DNA of 64,000 nt from an uncultured Chitinophagaceae bacterium (GCA_936908745.1 CAKZFX010000013.1:124001-188000), one strand, 5' to 3'; shown: positions 18,041 through 27,189, numbered from the stretch's first letter. Translations and numbers: made by a program. The notes: a model not told the origin generated them from the sequence alone.

Positions 18041-19468
18041 TTGAGTCACGAAGCCATTTCCGTATTTGATATGCTGAAGATAGGTGTGGGCCCTTCCAGT
18101 TCCCACACATTAGGCCCGTGGAGGGCGGCGCAACGTTTTGTGCAAACATTGGAGCAAGCCAACAAACTGTTTGATGTGGTGGAAGTGCGTGTGCTGCTCT
18201 ATGGTTCATTGGCAAAAACAGGTCATGGCCATGGAACCGATATAGCTGTGCAGTTAGGTTTATGCGGTGATGATCCCGTTACGTTTGAAGTGGAAAATAT
18301 TCATTCCAAGATCGCCGATATCGCCACGATGAAAAAAATAATCCTCGGCGGTCGTCATGAAGTGGAATTTGATCCGGCAGAAGATATAGAATTCCTGATC
18401 ACGGAAAGCCTGCCTTATCATCCTAATGCGTTGACTTTTTTAGCCAACTTAAAAAGCGGTGAAAATATTGCTGAAACCTACTACTCTGTGGGTGGTGGCT
18501 TTGTAAAAAAAGAAGGCGAAGAATCAAACTCAGCAGGCGCTGTTCAGCTTCCTTTTCCTGTCAACACAGCCCATGATTTATTGCATTGGTGCAGGAAAAC
18601 AGGTTTGTCTATTCACGAAGTGGTAATGGAAAACGAAACGGCTTGGAGAAGTGAAAAAGAAACAAGAGAAGGCGTATTGAAAATATGGCAGGTGATGAAA
18701 GAGTGTATGTACCGCGGTTGCCATACAGAAGGTTACCTGCCCGGCGGGCTGGATGTAAAACGCAGGGCAGCATCGTTGAATAAAAAACTGGTCGCCGGTC
18801 GTCCTTATAACAATGCAGACGAATGGATCGAAACTATTCGCCAGGGCGGCAGCAGTTTTAAATACATACTGGATTGGGTAAGTTGTTTTGCCTTAGCGGT
18901 AAATGAGGAAAACGCTTCATTTGGTCGTGTCGTCACTGCTCCCACCAATGGCGCGGCGGGTGTGATCCCTGCCGTACTCCAATACTTTGTTGTTTTTTCC
19001 GATGGCAATGAAGAAGAAAAAATCATTCGTTATTTACTGACAGCTTCTGAGATCGGCAGCATCTTTAAAAAAGGGGCTACCATATCTGCAGCGATGGGTG
19101 GATGCCAGGCGGAGATCGGCGTATCATCAGCAATGGCAGCGGCAGCCTTAACAGAATCATTGGGCGGCACACAGCGACAAGCGATGATGGCCGCTGAAAT
19201 TGCCATGGAACATCATCTCGGTATGACCTGCGACCCGATAGCCGGATTGGTACAAGTGCCTTGTATCGAACGGAACACGATGGGAGCCATCAAAGCCATC
19301 ACGGCTTCGCAACTGGCGTTGCAAAGCACACCTGACTTTGCCAAAGTTTCATTGGATGCTGTCATCAAAACCATGTGGGATACAGCGGTGGATATGAACT
19401 TAAAATACAAAGAGACCGCTGATGGCGGTCTCGCTGTAAATGTTCCGTTAAGTTTGCCGGAATGTTAG
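18041..19468 (+). CDS. sdaA: L-serine ammonia-lyase (serine dehydratase), single chain, iron-sulfur type
   Basis: This enzyme deaminates L-serine to pyruvate with a [4Fe-4S] cluster. The N-terminal domain starts SVFDMLKIGVGPSSSHTLGP. The C-terminal catalytic domain carries the cluster cysteines in MGGCQAEIGV, MTCDPIAG and VQVPCIERN, plus the conserved APTNGAAGVIPAV. Both domains are in one chain of about 475 residues, as in E. coli SdaA/SdaB. The start appears to be TTG at 18041, because the conserved N-terminus begins only eight residues later and no in-frame ATG precedes it closely. The stop codon overlaps that of the convergent peptidase gene. Confidence 0.95.
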   Translation: MSHEAISVFDMLKIGVGPSSSHTLGPWRAAQRFVQTLEQANKLFDVVEVRVLLYGSLAKTGHGHGTDIAVQLGLCGDDPVTFEVENIHSKIADIATMKKIILGGRHEVEFDPAEDIEFLITESLPYHPNALTFLANLKSGENIAETYYSVGGGFVKKEGEESNSAGAVQLPFPVNTAHDLLHWCRKTGLSIHEVVMENETAWRSEKETREGVLKIWQVMKECMYRGCHTEGYLPGGLDVKRRAASLNKKLVAGRPYNNADEWIETIRQGGSSFKYILDWVSCFALAVNEENASFGRVVTAPTNGAAGVIPAVLQYFVVFSDGNEEEKIIRYLLTASEIGSIFKKGATISAAMGGCQAEIGVSSAMAAAALTESLGGTQRQAMMAAEIAMEHHLGMTCDPIAGLVQVPCIERNTMGAIKAITASQLALQSTPDFAKVSLDAVIKTMWDTAVDMNLKYKETADGGLAVNVPLSLPEC

Positions 19469-21915
19469 AAAGCTTTTTGATCTTTCTTCTCTTCTTTTTT
19501 CTCCGGTGTTTTTACATACTTTTCCAGCCATGCAAACTGCTCGGCCAGTGTATGCAGCAGATTTTCTCTTCCGGCGTAGCCATGACTTTCGTAAGGCAGG
19601 CTGATATATTTGGCCGTACCACCATTTCCTTTGATAGCGTTGAACATTCGTTCACTCTGGATCGGGTAAGTACCGGTATTGTTATCTGCATCGCCATGGA
19701 TCAGTAACAACGGTGTTTTAATTTTATCTGCATAGCTGAACGGGCTCATGTCATGGTACAGGTCAGGCGCCTGCCAGTAATTCCTGTCCTCGTTCTGGAA
19801 GCCAAACGGTGTAAGCGTACGGTTATAAGCACCGCTTCTTGCAATACCCGCTTTGAATAACTTAGTATGTGCTAATAAATTTGCCGTCATAAAGGCGCCA
19901 TAGCTATGACCGCCAACAGCCACCCGGTTTCTGTCACCTACGCCCAGCGAATCCAGCGTATTGATAGCCGCTTCGGCGTTCATGGTCAGCTGCTCAATAA
20001 AATTATCGTTTGGTTTCTTGTCCTTGCTGGTTGCAACGATCGGCATTTCTGCATTATTCAATACAGCATAACCTTGCGTTACATAAAATACAGGTGAACC
20101 CCAGTTTAATAAAGTGAACTTGTGTTCGCTGCCGCGGATCTGCGCTGCATCGGCTGCTGAATTATACTCGGCAGGATAAGCCCAGATAAACACAGGCAAT
20201 TTGCCGTCTTTATTTTTATCATAGCCTTTTGGTAAATAAAGGTCACCTGTCAGGTCCACGCCATCGGCTCTTTTATACTTTACTTTTTCTTTGGTTACGC
20301 CTTCCAGTTGTGGATAAGGATTCTTGAAATCTGTCAACTGGCGGTCAGCAATGCGGAGTTTCAAATTCTTGATCCAGTAATTTGGCATTTCTTTTTCATT
20401 CTCCCTGCGTGTCAGCAACTGGAGTTTGTCAGCATCCAATACTCTTGCTACAAATTCAAAATAACCTTCCTGGCAGCGCCAGATGATAGCTGATTTCTTT
20501 TCTTTTAAATCAAAGGTGGCAAGAAAAGGAAGATCGCCTTTGGGAGAACTTCCGGTTGTATTATTCAACAACAACTTCGTTCCGTTCTCAATTGTTTTCA
20601 ATACAAAATTGCCATACTGGTTTCTTTCGGTAACAGGGTTGCCGGGATTGCCATAGGCATCGGTTGTGTTTCTTTCATACAATGTTTCCACCTGGCCGGA
20701 AGAAGGTGTGTAGCGGCTTACTCTCAATGTTTGTTTGCCTGTCAGGCCTTCTGTTACCAATGCCAGTGAGCTATTGCCCCAGGTGGTGCCACGGTAACGC
20801 ATTTTTGTTTTAAACAACTCTTTTTCCTGTCCTGTAAACGGAGCGGTCAATTGGTAAACAGCGTCATGGTATTCCATTTCTGTTTTGATCAAACCGCCAT
20901 CCAATGGTGCCGACCATACTAAAGTGGCTGCTTCATCATCTCTCCACTCAAAACCACGGGGTACGTTGGCAACGTTATCATTACCACCGGGCGCCGTTTC
21001 AGACGAAGGGAGATCGGCTACTTTCTTTACAAGTTTGCCGTTCATGTCAGTGATCGTTACATCGGTCGGGAAGCCAAATGCAGGAACGAGATACGAGAAA
21101 GGTTTTTTGATCGTGCGCACCAGCATATATTTCTTATCAGGCGAAACAGATGTCTGGCCATAAATAACAGGTGTGCCGATCCTGGTTTCAACGCCATTTG
21201 TATTTTTTACCAGTTGCACAGTAGTGAAGAAAGCAAACAGCTCTTCATCATACGGGCTTTTGATCATATCCTGGTAGGTAGGTCTTGGAGATGCTTTGCC
21301 ATAATTCTCCTGTGTAGCCGGGCCTCTTGGCACCGTTGGTTTAGGAGGCGCTGCGCTGGCAGGTTTGGTGGCAGCACGGTATAACAGTGTGTTATTATTA
21401 TACCATTGAAAACCGCCCATCACCGTATTCAATGCTGTTTTATTCACCTTTGTTGCTTTTTGTGTGGCTACATCAATCACATACAAATCCACGCGGGAAG
21501 GGCTGGTGTTGGTGAAAGCGATTTTTTTATCATCCGGGCTCCAGCTTACATTACCGGCATATAAGGGTGAAGGGAGACCGGTGATTTTATACTCTTTTCC
21601 TGTATTGATATTTTTCAGGTAAAGGTTATTGATAAAGGTCTGGCGGCTTGGTGCAAAATTCGCCGGGTTGATACGCAGACCGGCAATCTTTAATTCAGGT
21701 CTTGCCAGCTCTTCTACAGAAGGGTAGCTGTTGCTTTCTGTAAATAGCATCCATACGCCATCATCGTCTATGCTGATATTGGGCGTTGGCTTGGCCAACA
21801 GCATATCACTGATGTCTTTTGGCGGGGTTTTATAAGCGGCATCGTCCTGCGAAAACGCAACGGTTGCCACCAGTAATAATACGAGGGAAGTGAACAGGTG
21901 TTTGAGTGCTGACAT
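19465..21915 (-). CDS. Secreted prolyl-oligopeptidase-family (S9) serine peptidase
   Basis: This is an exported peptidase with a signal peptide ending near VAFSQ. The N-terminal ~550 residues form a beta-propeller (repeats such as NVSWSPDDKKIAFTNTSPS). The C-terminal alpha/beta-hydrolase domain bears the catalytic triad: Ser in VGGHSYGAFMT (about residue 670), Asp in LLLIHGDADNNTG and His in YESHGYAG. At 816 residues it resembles the S9 peptidases often annotated as glutamyl or acylaminoacyl peptidase. Its 3' end overlaps the sdaA stop by four bases, with no terminator visible between them. Confidence 0.93.
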   Translation of the reverse strand: MSALKHLFTSLVLLLVATVAFSQDDAAYKTPPKDISDMLLAKPTPNISIDDDGVWMLFTESNSYPSVEELARPELKIAGLRINPANFAPSRQTFINNLYLKNINTGKEYKITGLPSPLYAGNVSWSPDDKKIAFTNTSPSRVDLYVIDVATQKATKVNKTALNTVMGGFQWYNNNTLLYRAATKPASAAPPKPTVPRGPATQENYGKASPRPTYQDMIKSPYDEELFAFFTTVQLVKNTNGVETRIGTPVIYGQTSVSPDKKYMLVRTIKKPFSYLVPAFGFPTDVTITDMNGKLVKKVADLPSSETAPGGNDNVANVPRGFEWRDDEAATLVWSAPLDGGLIKTEMEYHDAVYQLTAPFTGQEKELFKTKMRYRGTTWGNSSLALVTEGLTGKQTLRVSRYTPSSGQVETLYERNTTDAYGNPGNPVTERNQYGNFVLKTIENGTKLLLNNTTGSSPKGDLPFLATFDLKEKKSAIIWRCQEGYFEFVARVLDADKLQLLTRRENEKEMPNYWIKNLKLRIADRQLTDFKNPYPQLEGVTKEKVKYKRADGVDLTGDLYLPKGYDKNKDGKLPVFIWAYPAEYNSAADAAQIRGSEHKFTLLNWGSPVFYVTQGYAVLNNAEMPIVATSKDKKPNDNFIEQLTMNAEAAINTLDSLGVGDRNRVAVGGHSYGAFMTANLLAHTKLFKAGIARSGAYNRTLTPFGFQNEDRNYWQAPDLYHDMSPFSYADKIKTPLLLIHGDADNNTGTYPIQSERMFNAIKGNGGTAKYISLPYESHGYAGRENLLHTLAEQFAWLEKYVKTPEKKEEKKDQKAF

Positions 21916-22018
21916 GTTATAGCAATTTAAGTTTGTTAAGATAACAAAGAATCAAATGACGAAACAGGAACTGTGATAAAATGTTAGGATGCGGTATGAA
22001 TGGTTGCTTGCCCCGTTA

Positions 22019-22300
22019 TTAAGCCAGTACATCTGCAAACTCCGGCTTTTTTTTGAACACCGAATGGGCAAAAGGGCAAAGTGGTAATATTTTGATATTG
22101 TGTTTACGGGCATACTCAACAGCCGTATGCACCAACTGGTAGCCTACGTTTTTGCCACGCAATTCATCTGACACTTCTGTATGGTCAATGATCATCTTTT
22201 CCGGCGAAGGCATGGTATAAGTCATTTCGGCCAGCAGGCCGTTTTCGCCCTGCACGTAGAAAATTCCTTTGGTGCCTTCTTTTTTATGCTGTATCTGCAT
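22019..22300 (-). CDS. Small GNAT-like N-acetyltransferase (YjdJ type)
   Basis: This is a 93-residue single-domain acetyltransferase-fold protein. The start at 22300 was chosen because a longer frame overlaps the preceding gene; this start leaves a 4-base gap. The core shows YTMPSPEKMIIDHTEVSDEL, RGKNVGYQLVHTAVEYARKH (acetyl-CoA pyrophosphate loop, here GKNVGYQL) and ILPLCPFAHSVFKKKPEF, the signature of the short GNAT family that includes YjdJ. The acceptor is unknown. It is probably co-transcribed with the upstream gene at 22305-23069. Confidence 0.85.
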   Translation of the reverse strand: MQIQHKKEGTKGIFYVQGENGLLAEMTYTMPSPEKMIIDHTEVSDELRGKNVGYQLVHTAVEYARKHNIKILPLCPFAHSVFKKKPEFADVLA

Positions 22301-22304
22301 CTTG

Positions 22305-23069
22305 TTACTTTTTATCAAATTTCCGGAAATAATCTTCTGAAAAGACAGGGCTTAAATTATTATAAAACCGGATCAGGAGGGTTGTTTTTTTACGGATGCC
22401 TGGATATTTATCAACCACGGTCCAGAAATTCTTTTCCGGGCGAAATAAATTCTGTGCAAATGTATTCATATCGTTTTCCAATCCTGACATCGCATACTGT
22501 GTCAGCAATCCGCGACGACAGATAGCGGTGTCCAGTTCCTGCGAAGAAGCATTATTGCGAATAGCCCCTACACCATCTTCAGGATCATTATAAGAAAACT
22601 TGCTGTCGTTAGCCGCTTTCCAGGCCGTTGTGTCAAACTGCGAAAGATAATTGCGCAGCAATATGCTTGAAAACTCGTGGTGAAACGTTTGTTCAAGATA
22701 GGCGTCCGTGTATCCTTGCGGAATACCGTTATTCGTCAGGTAAACTTTATCGGTTGAATTAGTACCACCATAACCCACTTCAAAAAAAGACATGCTTTTT
22801 AAAAAATGAACGGCTGTAAGGTTTTTTTGCAAAACGCTAAAAGGGTACTTATTCAACGCTTTCAGCATGATGGCTGTGCTTCGTTCAATCTCTTTGGCGG
22901 CAATCACTTCTCCTTGCGCACTCACCGGCGCAGCCCGCCATGATTCCGGGAAAATACCAGCAGAATACCCAAACCGGACCTGGATACCTTTAATAGTGGT
23001 ATCAGGAGGTGGGGCGGCGAATAAATAAACAGGGAGAAAGAGGACTGCAAGGACGGTGGTCAGCTTCAT
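22305..23069 (-). CDS. Exported zinc-peptidase-like protein with degenerate HExxH motif
   Basis: This is a 254-residue protein with a signal peptide ending near VYLFA. A metallopeptidase-like region is centred on residues 128-139 (TFHHEFSSILLR), where His131 and Glu132 are present but the second zinc histidine of HExxH is replaced by Ser135. A later ENDMNTFAQNLF segment resembles the third-ligand region of gluzincins. The overall layout resembles putative zinc metallopeptidases that Bacteroidota export. With the motif broken it may be an inactive binding protein. The divergent trp leader promoter starts only about 20 bases upstream. Confidence 0.65.
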   Translation of the reverse strand: MKLTTVLAVLFLPVYLFAAPPPDTTIKGIQVRFGYSAGIFPESWRAAPVSAQGEVIAAKEIERSTAIMLKALNKYPFSVLQKNLTAVHFLKSMSFFEVGYGGTNSTDKVYLTNNGIPQGYTDAYLEQTFHHEFSSILLRNYLSQFDTTAWKAANDSKFSYNDPEDGVGAIRNNASSQELDTAICRRGLLTQYAMSGLENDMNTFAQNLFRPEKNFWTVVDKYPGIRKKTTLLIRFYNNLSPVFSEDYFRKFDKK

Positions 23070-23088
23070 ACTGTAAATTTAAAAAGAA

Positions 23089-23119
23089 TTTGATGATATT
23101 GGTTTTGCTTCTATATTTG
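23089..23119 (+). promoter_or_regulatory. trp operon promoter (Bacteroidota -33/-7 consensus)
   Basis: TTTG at 23089-23092, a 19-base spacer and TATATTTG at 23112-23119 match the TTTG / TAnnTTTG consensus exactly. The expected transcription start, a few bases after the -7 box, falls at or just before the leader ATG at 23125, so the mRNA would be leaderless or nearly so. Confidence 0.8.
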
Positions 23120-23124
23120 CCATC

Positions 23125-23184
23125 ATGAAATCAATGACGATAAATAACCAGTGGTGGTGGCATGCAACTCGAAGGGGTCTGTAA
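23125..23184 (+). CDS. trpL: trp operon leader peptide with three tandem Trp codons
   Basis: The open frame encodes MKSMTINNQWWWHATRRGL and a stop. Codons 10-12 (23152-23160) are consecutive TGG. It lies between the operon promoter and a hairpin with a T-run, upstream of trpE, which is the classical arrangement of a ribosome-mediated attenuator. When charged tRNA-Trp is scarce, the ribosome would stall on the TGG run and leave the downstream antiterminator strand free. The peptide is too short to have any other likely role. Family recognition comes from context and Trp content alone. Confidence 0.88.
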   Translation: MKSMTINNQWWWHATRRGL

Positions 23185-23243
23185 TGTTATTGCTATTGTT
23201 TATTCAATCATATTCAGAAGCCCCGGTACTCCCGGGGTTTTTT
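23174..23243 (+). promoter_or_regulatory. trp transcription attenuator (terminator and antiterminator)
   Basis: The terminator is CCCCGG (23221-23226) pairing with CCGGGG (23232-23237), followed by TTTTTT. The competing antiterminator pairs GGGGTCTG (23174-23181) with CAGA (23215-23218) and CCCC (23221-23224), with AG bulged. The antiterminator 5' strand lies just before the trpL stop, so a ribosome that finishes the leader covers it and the terminator forms. A ribosome stalled at the Trp codons leaves it free. Confidence 0.85.
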
Positions 23244-23273
23244 ATTAATGGTAATCTAATGTTAAGATAGGCT

Positions 23274-24689
23274 ATGCGGAAAATTGAGATCAATACAGTT
23301 TGCAAAAAAATGCTGGCAGATGTATATACGCCGGTGGGCATTTACCTGCGCCTGCGTGACCGCTTCAGGGATACGGTGCTGCTGGAAAGCACGGATTCAC
23401 ATGCGGCCGAAAACAGCTACTCTTTTATTTGTGTGAATGCGATTGGTGGTATTGAAATATCAACCGCCAAAAGCATTGAATACAAACTGCCCGGCCAGCC
23501 ACCGGAAAAAGCAGCGATCAAAAGCCAGTCAGAAGTGCCGCAACTGCTATGGCAGTTTATGCAAAACTTTGAAATGGCTGCACCGGTCCAGAAAGAAGAA
23601 AAATTTGCACAAGGCTTATACGGTTATACAACTTATGATGCGGTACAATTCTTTGATGCGGTGAAACTGGCAGCAGGCAACGATCCGTCAACTATTATTC
23701 CGTTGATGCGCTACCGCCTGTATCAATATGTGATCGCTTTTAATCATTTTAAAGATGAACTGTTTATCTGCGAAAACAAAGTAAAGGGATTGGAAAGCGA
23801 ATTGACGGCGGTGGAATCATTGATCCGGGGAAAAGATGTACCTGTTTATCCATTCAGCATAAAAGGAGCGGAAAGCAGTAACTGCACAAACGAAGAATAC
23901 AAAGCAATGGTAGAAAAAGGCATCGCCAGTTGCCAGCGGGGTGATGTATTTCAAATCGTACTAAGCCGGAGATTTCAACAGGCATTTACAGGCGATGAAT
24001 TCAACGTGTACCGTGCCTTACGCAGCGTCAATCCTTCACCTTATTTATTCTTCTTTGACTATGGCGATTACAAACTGATGGGCTCTTCGCCGGAGTCACA
24101 ATTGATCATCAATGATGGTAAAGCAATCGTGCACCCGATTGCCGGGACCGTAAGACGTACAGGCGACGATGAAAAAGACAGGCTGGCAACAGAAGGATTA
24201 TTAAACGATCCTAAAGAAAATGCAGAACATGTGATGCTGGTGGACCTGGCCCGCAATGACCTAAGCCGCAGTTGCGAAAATGTAACGGTAAAACAATACA
24301 AAGAAGTACAATACTTTTCTCACGTTATCCATTTGGTAAGCGAAGTGACAGGTGAGGTGAAAAAGGAAGCCAATCCTTTTGAGTTACTGGCAAAAACATT
24401 TCCCGCGGGTACATTGAGTGGTGCGCCCAAAATAAAAGCGATGGAACTGATTAATACTTTTGAAAACACGCAAAGAAGCTACTATGGTGGTGCGATTGGT
24501 TTTATCGGTTTCAACGGCAACTGTAACCATGCGATTATGATCCGCACGTTCCTGAGCCGTGATAATACATTGACATATCAAGCGGGTGCCGGTGTGGTGG
24601 TGGCATCAAAACCAGAAAATGAATTACAGGAAGTAAACAACAAACTCGGCGCTTTGAAAAAAGCGATCGAACTGGCCCAAAACTTATAA
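23274..24689 (+). CDS. trpE: Anthranilate synthase component I
   Basis: This enzyme converts chorismate to anthranilate using ammonia delivered by TrpG. The chorismate-binding domain is complete: GDVFQIVLSRRFQ, NPSPYLFFFDYGDYKLMGSSP, HPIAGTVRRTGD, EHVMLVDLARNDLSR, FPAGTLSGAPKIKAMELI and AGAGVVVASKPENEL. The N-terminal regulatory domain is shorter than in E. coli but carries the LLESTDSH element, which resembles the ESxxx Trp feedback site. At 471 residues it is of normal size. It is the first structural gene after the attenuator. Confidence 0.97.
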   Translation: MRKIEINTVCKKMLADVYTPVGIYLRLRDRFRDTVLLESTDSHAAENSYSFICVNAIGGIEISTAKSIEYKLPGQPPEKAAIKSQSEVPQLLWQFMQNFEMAAPVQKEEKFAQGLYGYTTYDAVQFFDAVKLAAGNDPSTIIPLMRYRLYQYVIAFNHFKDELFICENKVKGLESELTAVESLIRGKDVPVYPFSIKGAESSNCTNEEYKAMVEKGIASCQRGDVFQIVLSRRFQQAFTGDEFNVYRALRSVNPSPYLFFFDYGDYKLMGSSPESQLIINDGKAIVHPIAGTVRRTGDDEKDRLATEGLLNDPKENAEHVMLVDLARNDLSRSCENVTVKQYKEVQYFSHVIHLVSEVTGEVKKEANPFELLAKTFPAGTLSGAPKIKAMELINTFENTQRSYYGGAIGFIGFNGNCNHAIMIRTFLSRDNTLTYQAGAGVVVASKPENELQEVNNKLGALKKAIELAQNL

Positions 24690-24723
24690 AGCAGTTCGTC
24701 ATTGATGAACAAAGAAGCAGCAT

Positions 24724-25305
24724 ATGAAGATACTTGTATTTGATAACTACGATTCTTTTACGTACAACCTTGTGCATTTGGTGGAGAAGATTTTGCACAG
24801 TAAAGTGGAGGTGGTGCGCAACGATCAATTGCCATTGGAAGACGTAAAAAAATATGATAAAATAATCCTGTCGCCGGGGCCGGGCATACCCGTGGAAGCC
24901 GGTTTATTGCTCCCGCTGATAAAAGAATATGCGGCTTCAAAATCCATATTGGGCGTTTGCCTGGGTCACCAGGCTATCGGGGAAGCGTTTGGTGGTAAAC
25001 TGACAAATCTTTCAACGGTGTATCATGGTGTGGCAACACCGATAAAAATCGAAAGCGAAAAATCGAAAGAGAAAAATAGCTTATTCGAAGGTTTGGCCGA
25101 TGAAATTGAAGTAGGCCGTTATCATAGTTGGGTGGTGAGTGATGAAAACTTTCCTGCCGAACTTGAAGTGACAGCAAGAGACGATAACAACTTTATTATG
25201 GCGTTGCAGCATACAACATACGACGTGAAAGGGGTGCAATTTCACCCGGAAAGTGTGTTGACGCCGGATGGCGAAAAAATATTACGAAACTGGTTAAAAG
25301 CTTAG
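24724..25305 (+). CDS. trpG: Anthranilate synthase component II, glutamine amidotransferase
   Basis: This is a class I glutamine amidotransferase that supplies ammonia to TrpE. Motifs are VFDNYDSFTYNLVH, ILSPGPGIP (oxyanion region), the nucleophilic Cys in ILGVCLGHQAIGEAFGG, and the His-Glu pair in VQFHPESVLTPDG. At 193 residues it is a free-standing subunit, not fused to TrpD. It could also serve para-aminobenzoate synthase, as happens in some bacteria. It begins 34 bases after trpE. Confidence 0.96.
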   Translation: MKILVFDNYDSFTYNLVHLVEKILHSKVEVVRNDQLPLEDVKKYDKIILSPGPGIPVEAGLLLPLIKEYAASKSILGVCLGHQAIGEAFGGKLTNLSTVYHGVATPIKIESEKSKEKNSLFEGLADEIEVGRYHSWVVSDENFPAELEVTARDDNNFIMALQHTTYDVKGVQFHPESVLTPDGEKILRNWLKA

Positions 25306-25314
25306 TCGCTGATT

Positions 25315-25360
25315 AAAAGACGTAAAACTTTCTTAGTGTCTTAGCGCCTTTGCGGTTAAA
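25315..25360. repeat. Dispersed palindromic intergenic repeat, family A, copy 2 (partial)
   Basis: Only the right-hand part is clear, TTAGTGTCTTAGCGCCTTTG followed by CGGTTAAA, ending directly before the trpD ATG. It lies inside the trp operon. Confidence 0.55.
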
Positions 25361-25364
25361 TATT

Positions 25365-26357
25365 ATGAAGAAGATACTACAATACTTATTTGAACATAAA
25401 ACCTTGTCGAGAGAACAGGCAAAGGATGTGCTCGTGGGAATCGGCAAAGCTGTATACAATGAACATGAAGTAACGGCCTTTATGACCGTTTACCTGATGC
25501 GAAGCATTACCATTGAGGAATTGCAAGGTTTCCAGGATGCATTGTTAGAACTCTGTGTGAAGGTTGACTTAGGCACAACCGATTGTATTGACATTGTGGG
25601 TACCGGTGGTGATGGAAAAAACACTTTCAATATTTCGACCTTGAGTTGCTTTATTGTGGCGGGCGCAGGGCAGAAAGTGGCGAAGCACGGCAACTATGGC
25701 GCTTCATCCGTCAGCGGTGCGTCGAACGTGATGGAGCAGCTGGGTTATAAATTCAAAAATGATAACACGGCTTTGCAAAATGAATTGGAGCAAGCCGGTA
25801 TTTGCTTTCTTCATGCGCCTTTATTTCACCCGGCATTAAAAGTAGTGGGCCCGATCCGCAAAAACCTTGCGATGCGGACCTTCTTTAACATGCTGGGGCC
25901 CATGGTAAATCCGGCCAACCCTTCTTTTCAACTCGTAGGTGTGTTTAATCTTGAAATGGCACGCATCTATAACTACCTGTTGCAGCAGGCAGGCAAAGCG
26001 TTCACTATTATTCACAGCCTTGATGGATATGATGAAATCTCATTGACCAATGACACAAAAGTCATTACCAACAAAGGCGAACGGATCATGACACCGGAAC
26101 AATTGGGTAAACGCACCGTTGATCCGCAGGATATTTATGGCGGCAACTCGGTGGAAGAAGCGGCGAAGATTTTTTTAAAGATCATAAAAGGCGAAGGAAG
26201 CTGGGCGCAAAATGCAGTCGTGCTGGCCAATGCCGCAATGGCTTTACATTGCACCGGCAAATACGCTAACTATGACGAAGCATACAAAGCGGCCGTAGAA
26301 AGCCTGGAAAGCGGCAGGGCGTTCGGTGCGTTAAACAAACTGCTTTCTTTGCAATAA
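25365..26357 (+). CDS. trpD: Anthranilate phosphoribosyltransferase
   Basis: This enzyme transfers phosphoribose from PRPP to anthranilate. The start at 25365 (MKKILQYLFEHKTLS) fits the family; a longer frame reads into the family A repeat. Motifs are DIVGTGGDGKNTFNIST (PRPP pyrophosphate binding), KHGNYGASSVSGASNVME, and RTFFNMLGPMVNPANP. At 330 residues it is of normal length. It is separated from trpG by about 60 bases containing the repeat. Confidence 0.97.
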   Translation: MKKILQYLFEHKTLSREQAKDVLVGIGKAVYNEHEVTAFMTVYLMRSITIEELQGFQDALLELCVKVDLGTTDCIDIVGTGGDGKNTFNISTLSCFIVAGAGQKVAKHGNYGASSVSGASNVMEQLGYKFKNDNTALQNELEQAGICFLHAPLFHPALKVVGPIRKNLAMRTFFNMLGPMVNPANPSFQLVGVFNLEMARIYNYLLQQAGKAFTIIHSLDGYDEISLTNDTKVITNKGERIMTPEQLGKRTVDPQDIYGGNSVEEAAKIFLKIIKGEGSWAQNAVVLANAAMALHCTGKYANYDEAYKAAVESLESGRAFGALNKLLSLQ

Positions 26358-26370
26358 ATTTCGATTTGTA

Positions 26371-27168
26371 ATGATGGATATTTTAGAAACAATAGTAGCG
26401 GCTAAGAAAAAAGAGATTGAGCCTTTCAAAATTAAAAGCCCGGTGGAGCGATTTGAAAGAGATGGTTTCTTCTGGAAAATTGCCAATCGTTCATTGGTCA
26501 ATAACTTACTGTCTGAAGGCAGCAGTGGCATCATTGCTGAATTCAAACGCAAAAGTCCCAGCAAAGGCTGGTTTAAAAGCAAAGAAATCGAAGTGGAGCC
26601 AGTGATAAGAGCCTATAATGACTTAGGCGCAGCCGGTATCTCTGTGTTGACAGACGATGAATTCTTTGGGGGTGATTTAGACGATTTGATACAAACCAAA
26701 GTGATCTCGGATGTGCCGGTTTTGCGGAAAGACTTTATTGTGGATCAATGGCAGATTGCTGAATCAAAAGCGTTTGGAGCGGATGTGATCTTATTGATAG
26801 CCGCTTGTTTGTCTAAAGAACAGGTAAAACAATTTGCAGGCTATGCAAAAAATATCGGGCTGGAAGTATTGCTCGAAATTCATAACGAGGAAGAACTGGA
26901 GCATATTTGCGACGAAGTGGATATGGTGGGTGTCAACAACCGGAACCTGAAAACCTTTGAGGTGAACATTCAAACCTCGCTCGACCTTATCAACAAAATG
27001 CCAACAAATAAGCCGGCTGTTTCAGAAAGCGGCATCAGCAACGTGGATACAGTAGTAAATTTGAAAAAGGCGGGTTTTAAAGGATTTTTGATGGGCGAGA
27101 ACTTTATGAAGCAGGATGACCCGGGATTGGCGTTTGAGAACTTTATAGTTGAATTGCAACGAAGTTGA
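26371..27168 (+). CDS. trpC: Indole-3-glycerol-phosphate synthase
   Basis: This enzyme closes the indole ring from CdRP with decarboxylation. Motifs are GIIAEFKRKSPSKGW (catalytic Lys in the first strand), ISVLTDDEFFGGDLDDL, VLRKDFIVDQWQI, ADVILLIAACLS, LLEIHNEEEL, VGVNNRNLKTFEV and VSESGISNVD. It is a stand-alone TIM barrel of 265 residues, not fused to TrpF. It starts 13 bases after trpD. Confidence 0.97.
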   Translation: MMDILETIVAAKKKEIEPFKIKSPVERFERDGFFWKIANRSLVNNLLSEGSSGIIAEFKRKSPSKGWFKSKEIEVEPVIRAYNDLGAAGISVLTDDEFFGGDLDDLIQTKVISDVPVLRKDFIVDQWQIAESKAFGADVILLIAACLSKEQVKQFAGYAKNIGLEVLLEIHNEEELEHICDEVDMVGVNNRNLKTFEVNIQTSLDLINKMPTNKPAVSESGISNVDTVVNLKKAGFKGFLMGENFMKQDDPGLAFENFIVELQRS

Positions 27169-27189
27169 TAACAACTATCTTATACGATT

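Noticed and set aside
19462..19707. Plus-strand frame continuing past sdaA.
   Set aside because: It lies wholly within the antisense S9 peptidase gene and has no start signal.
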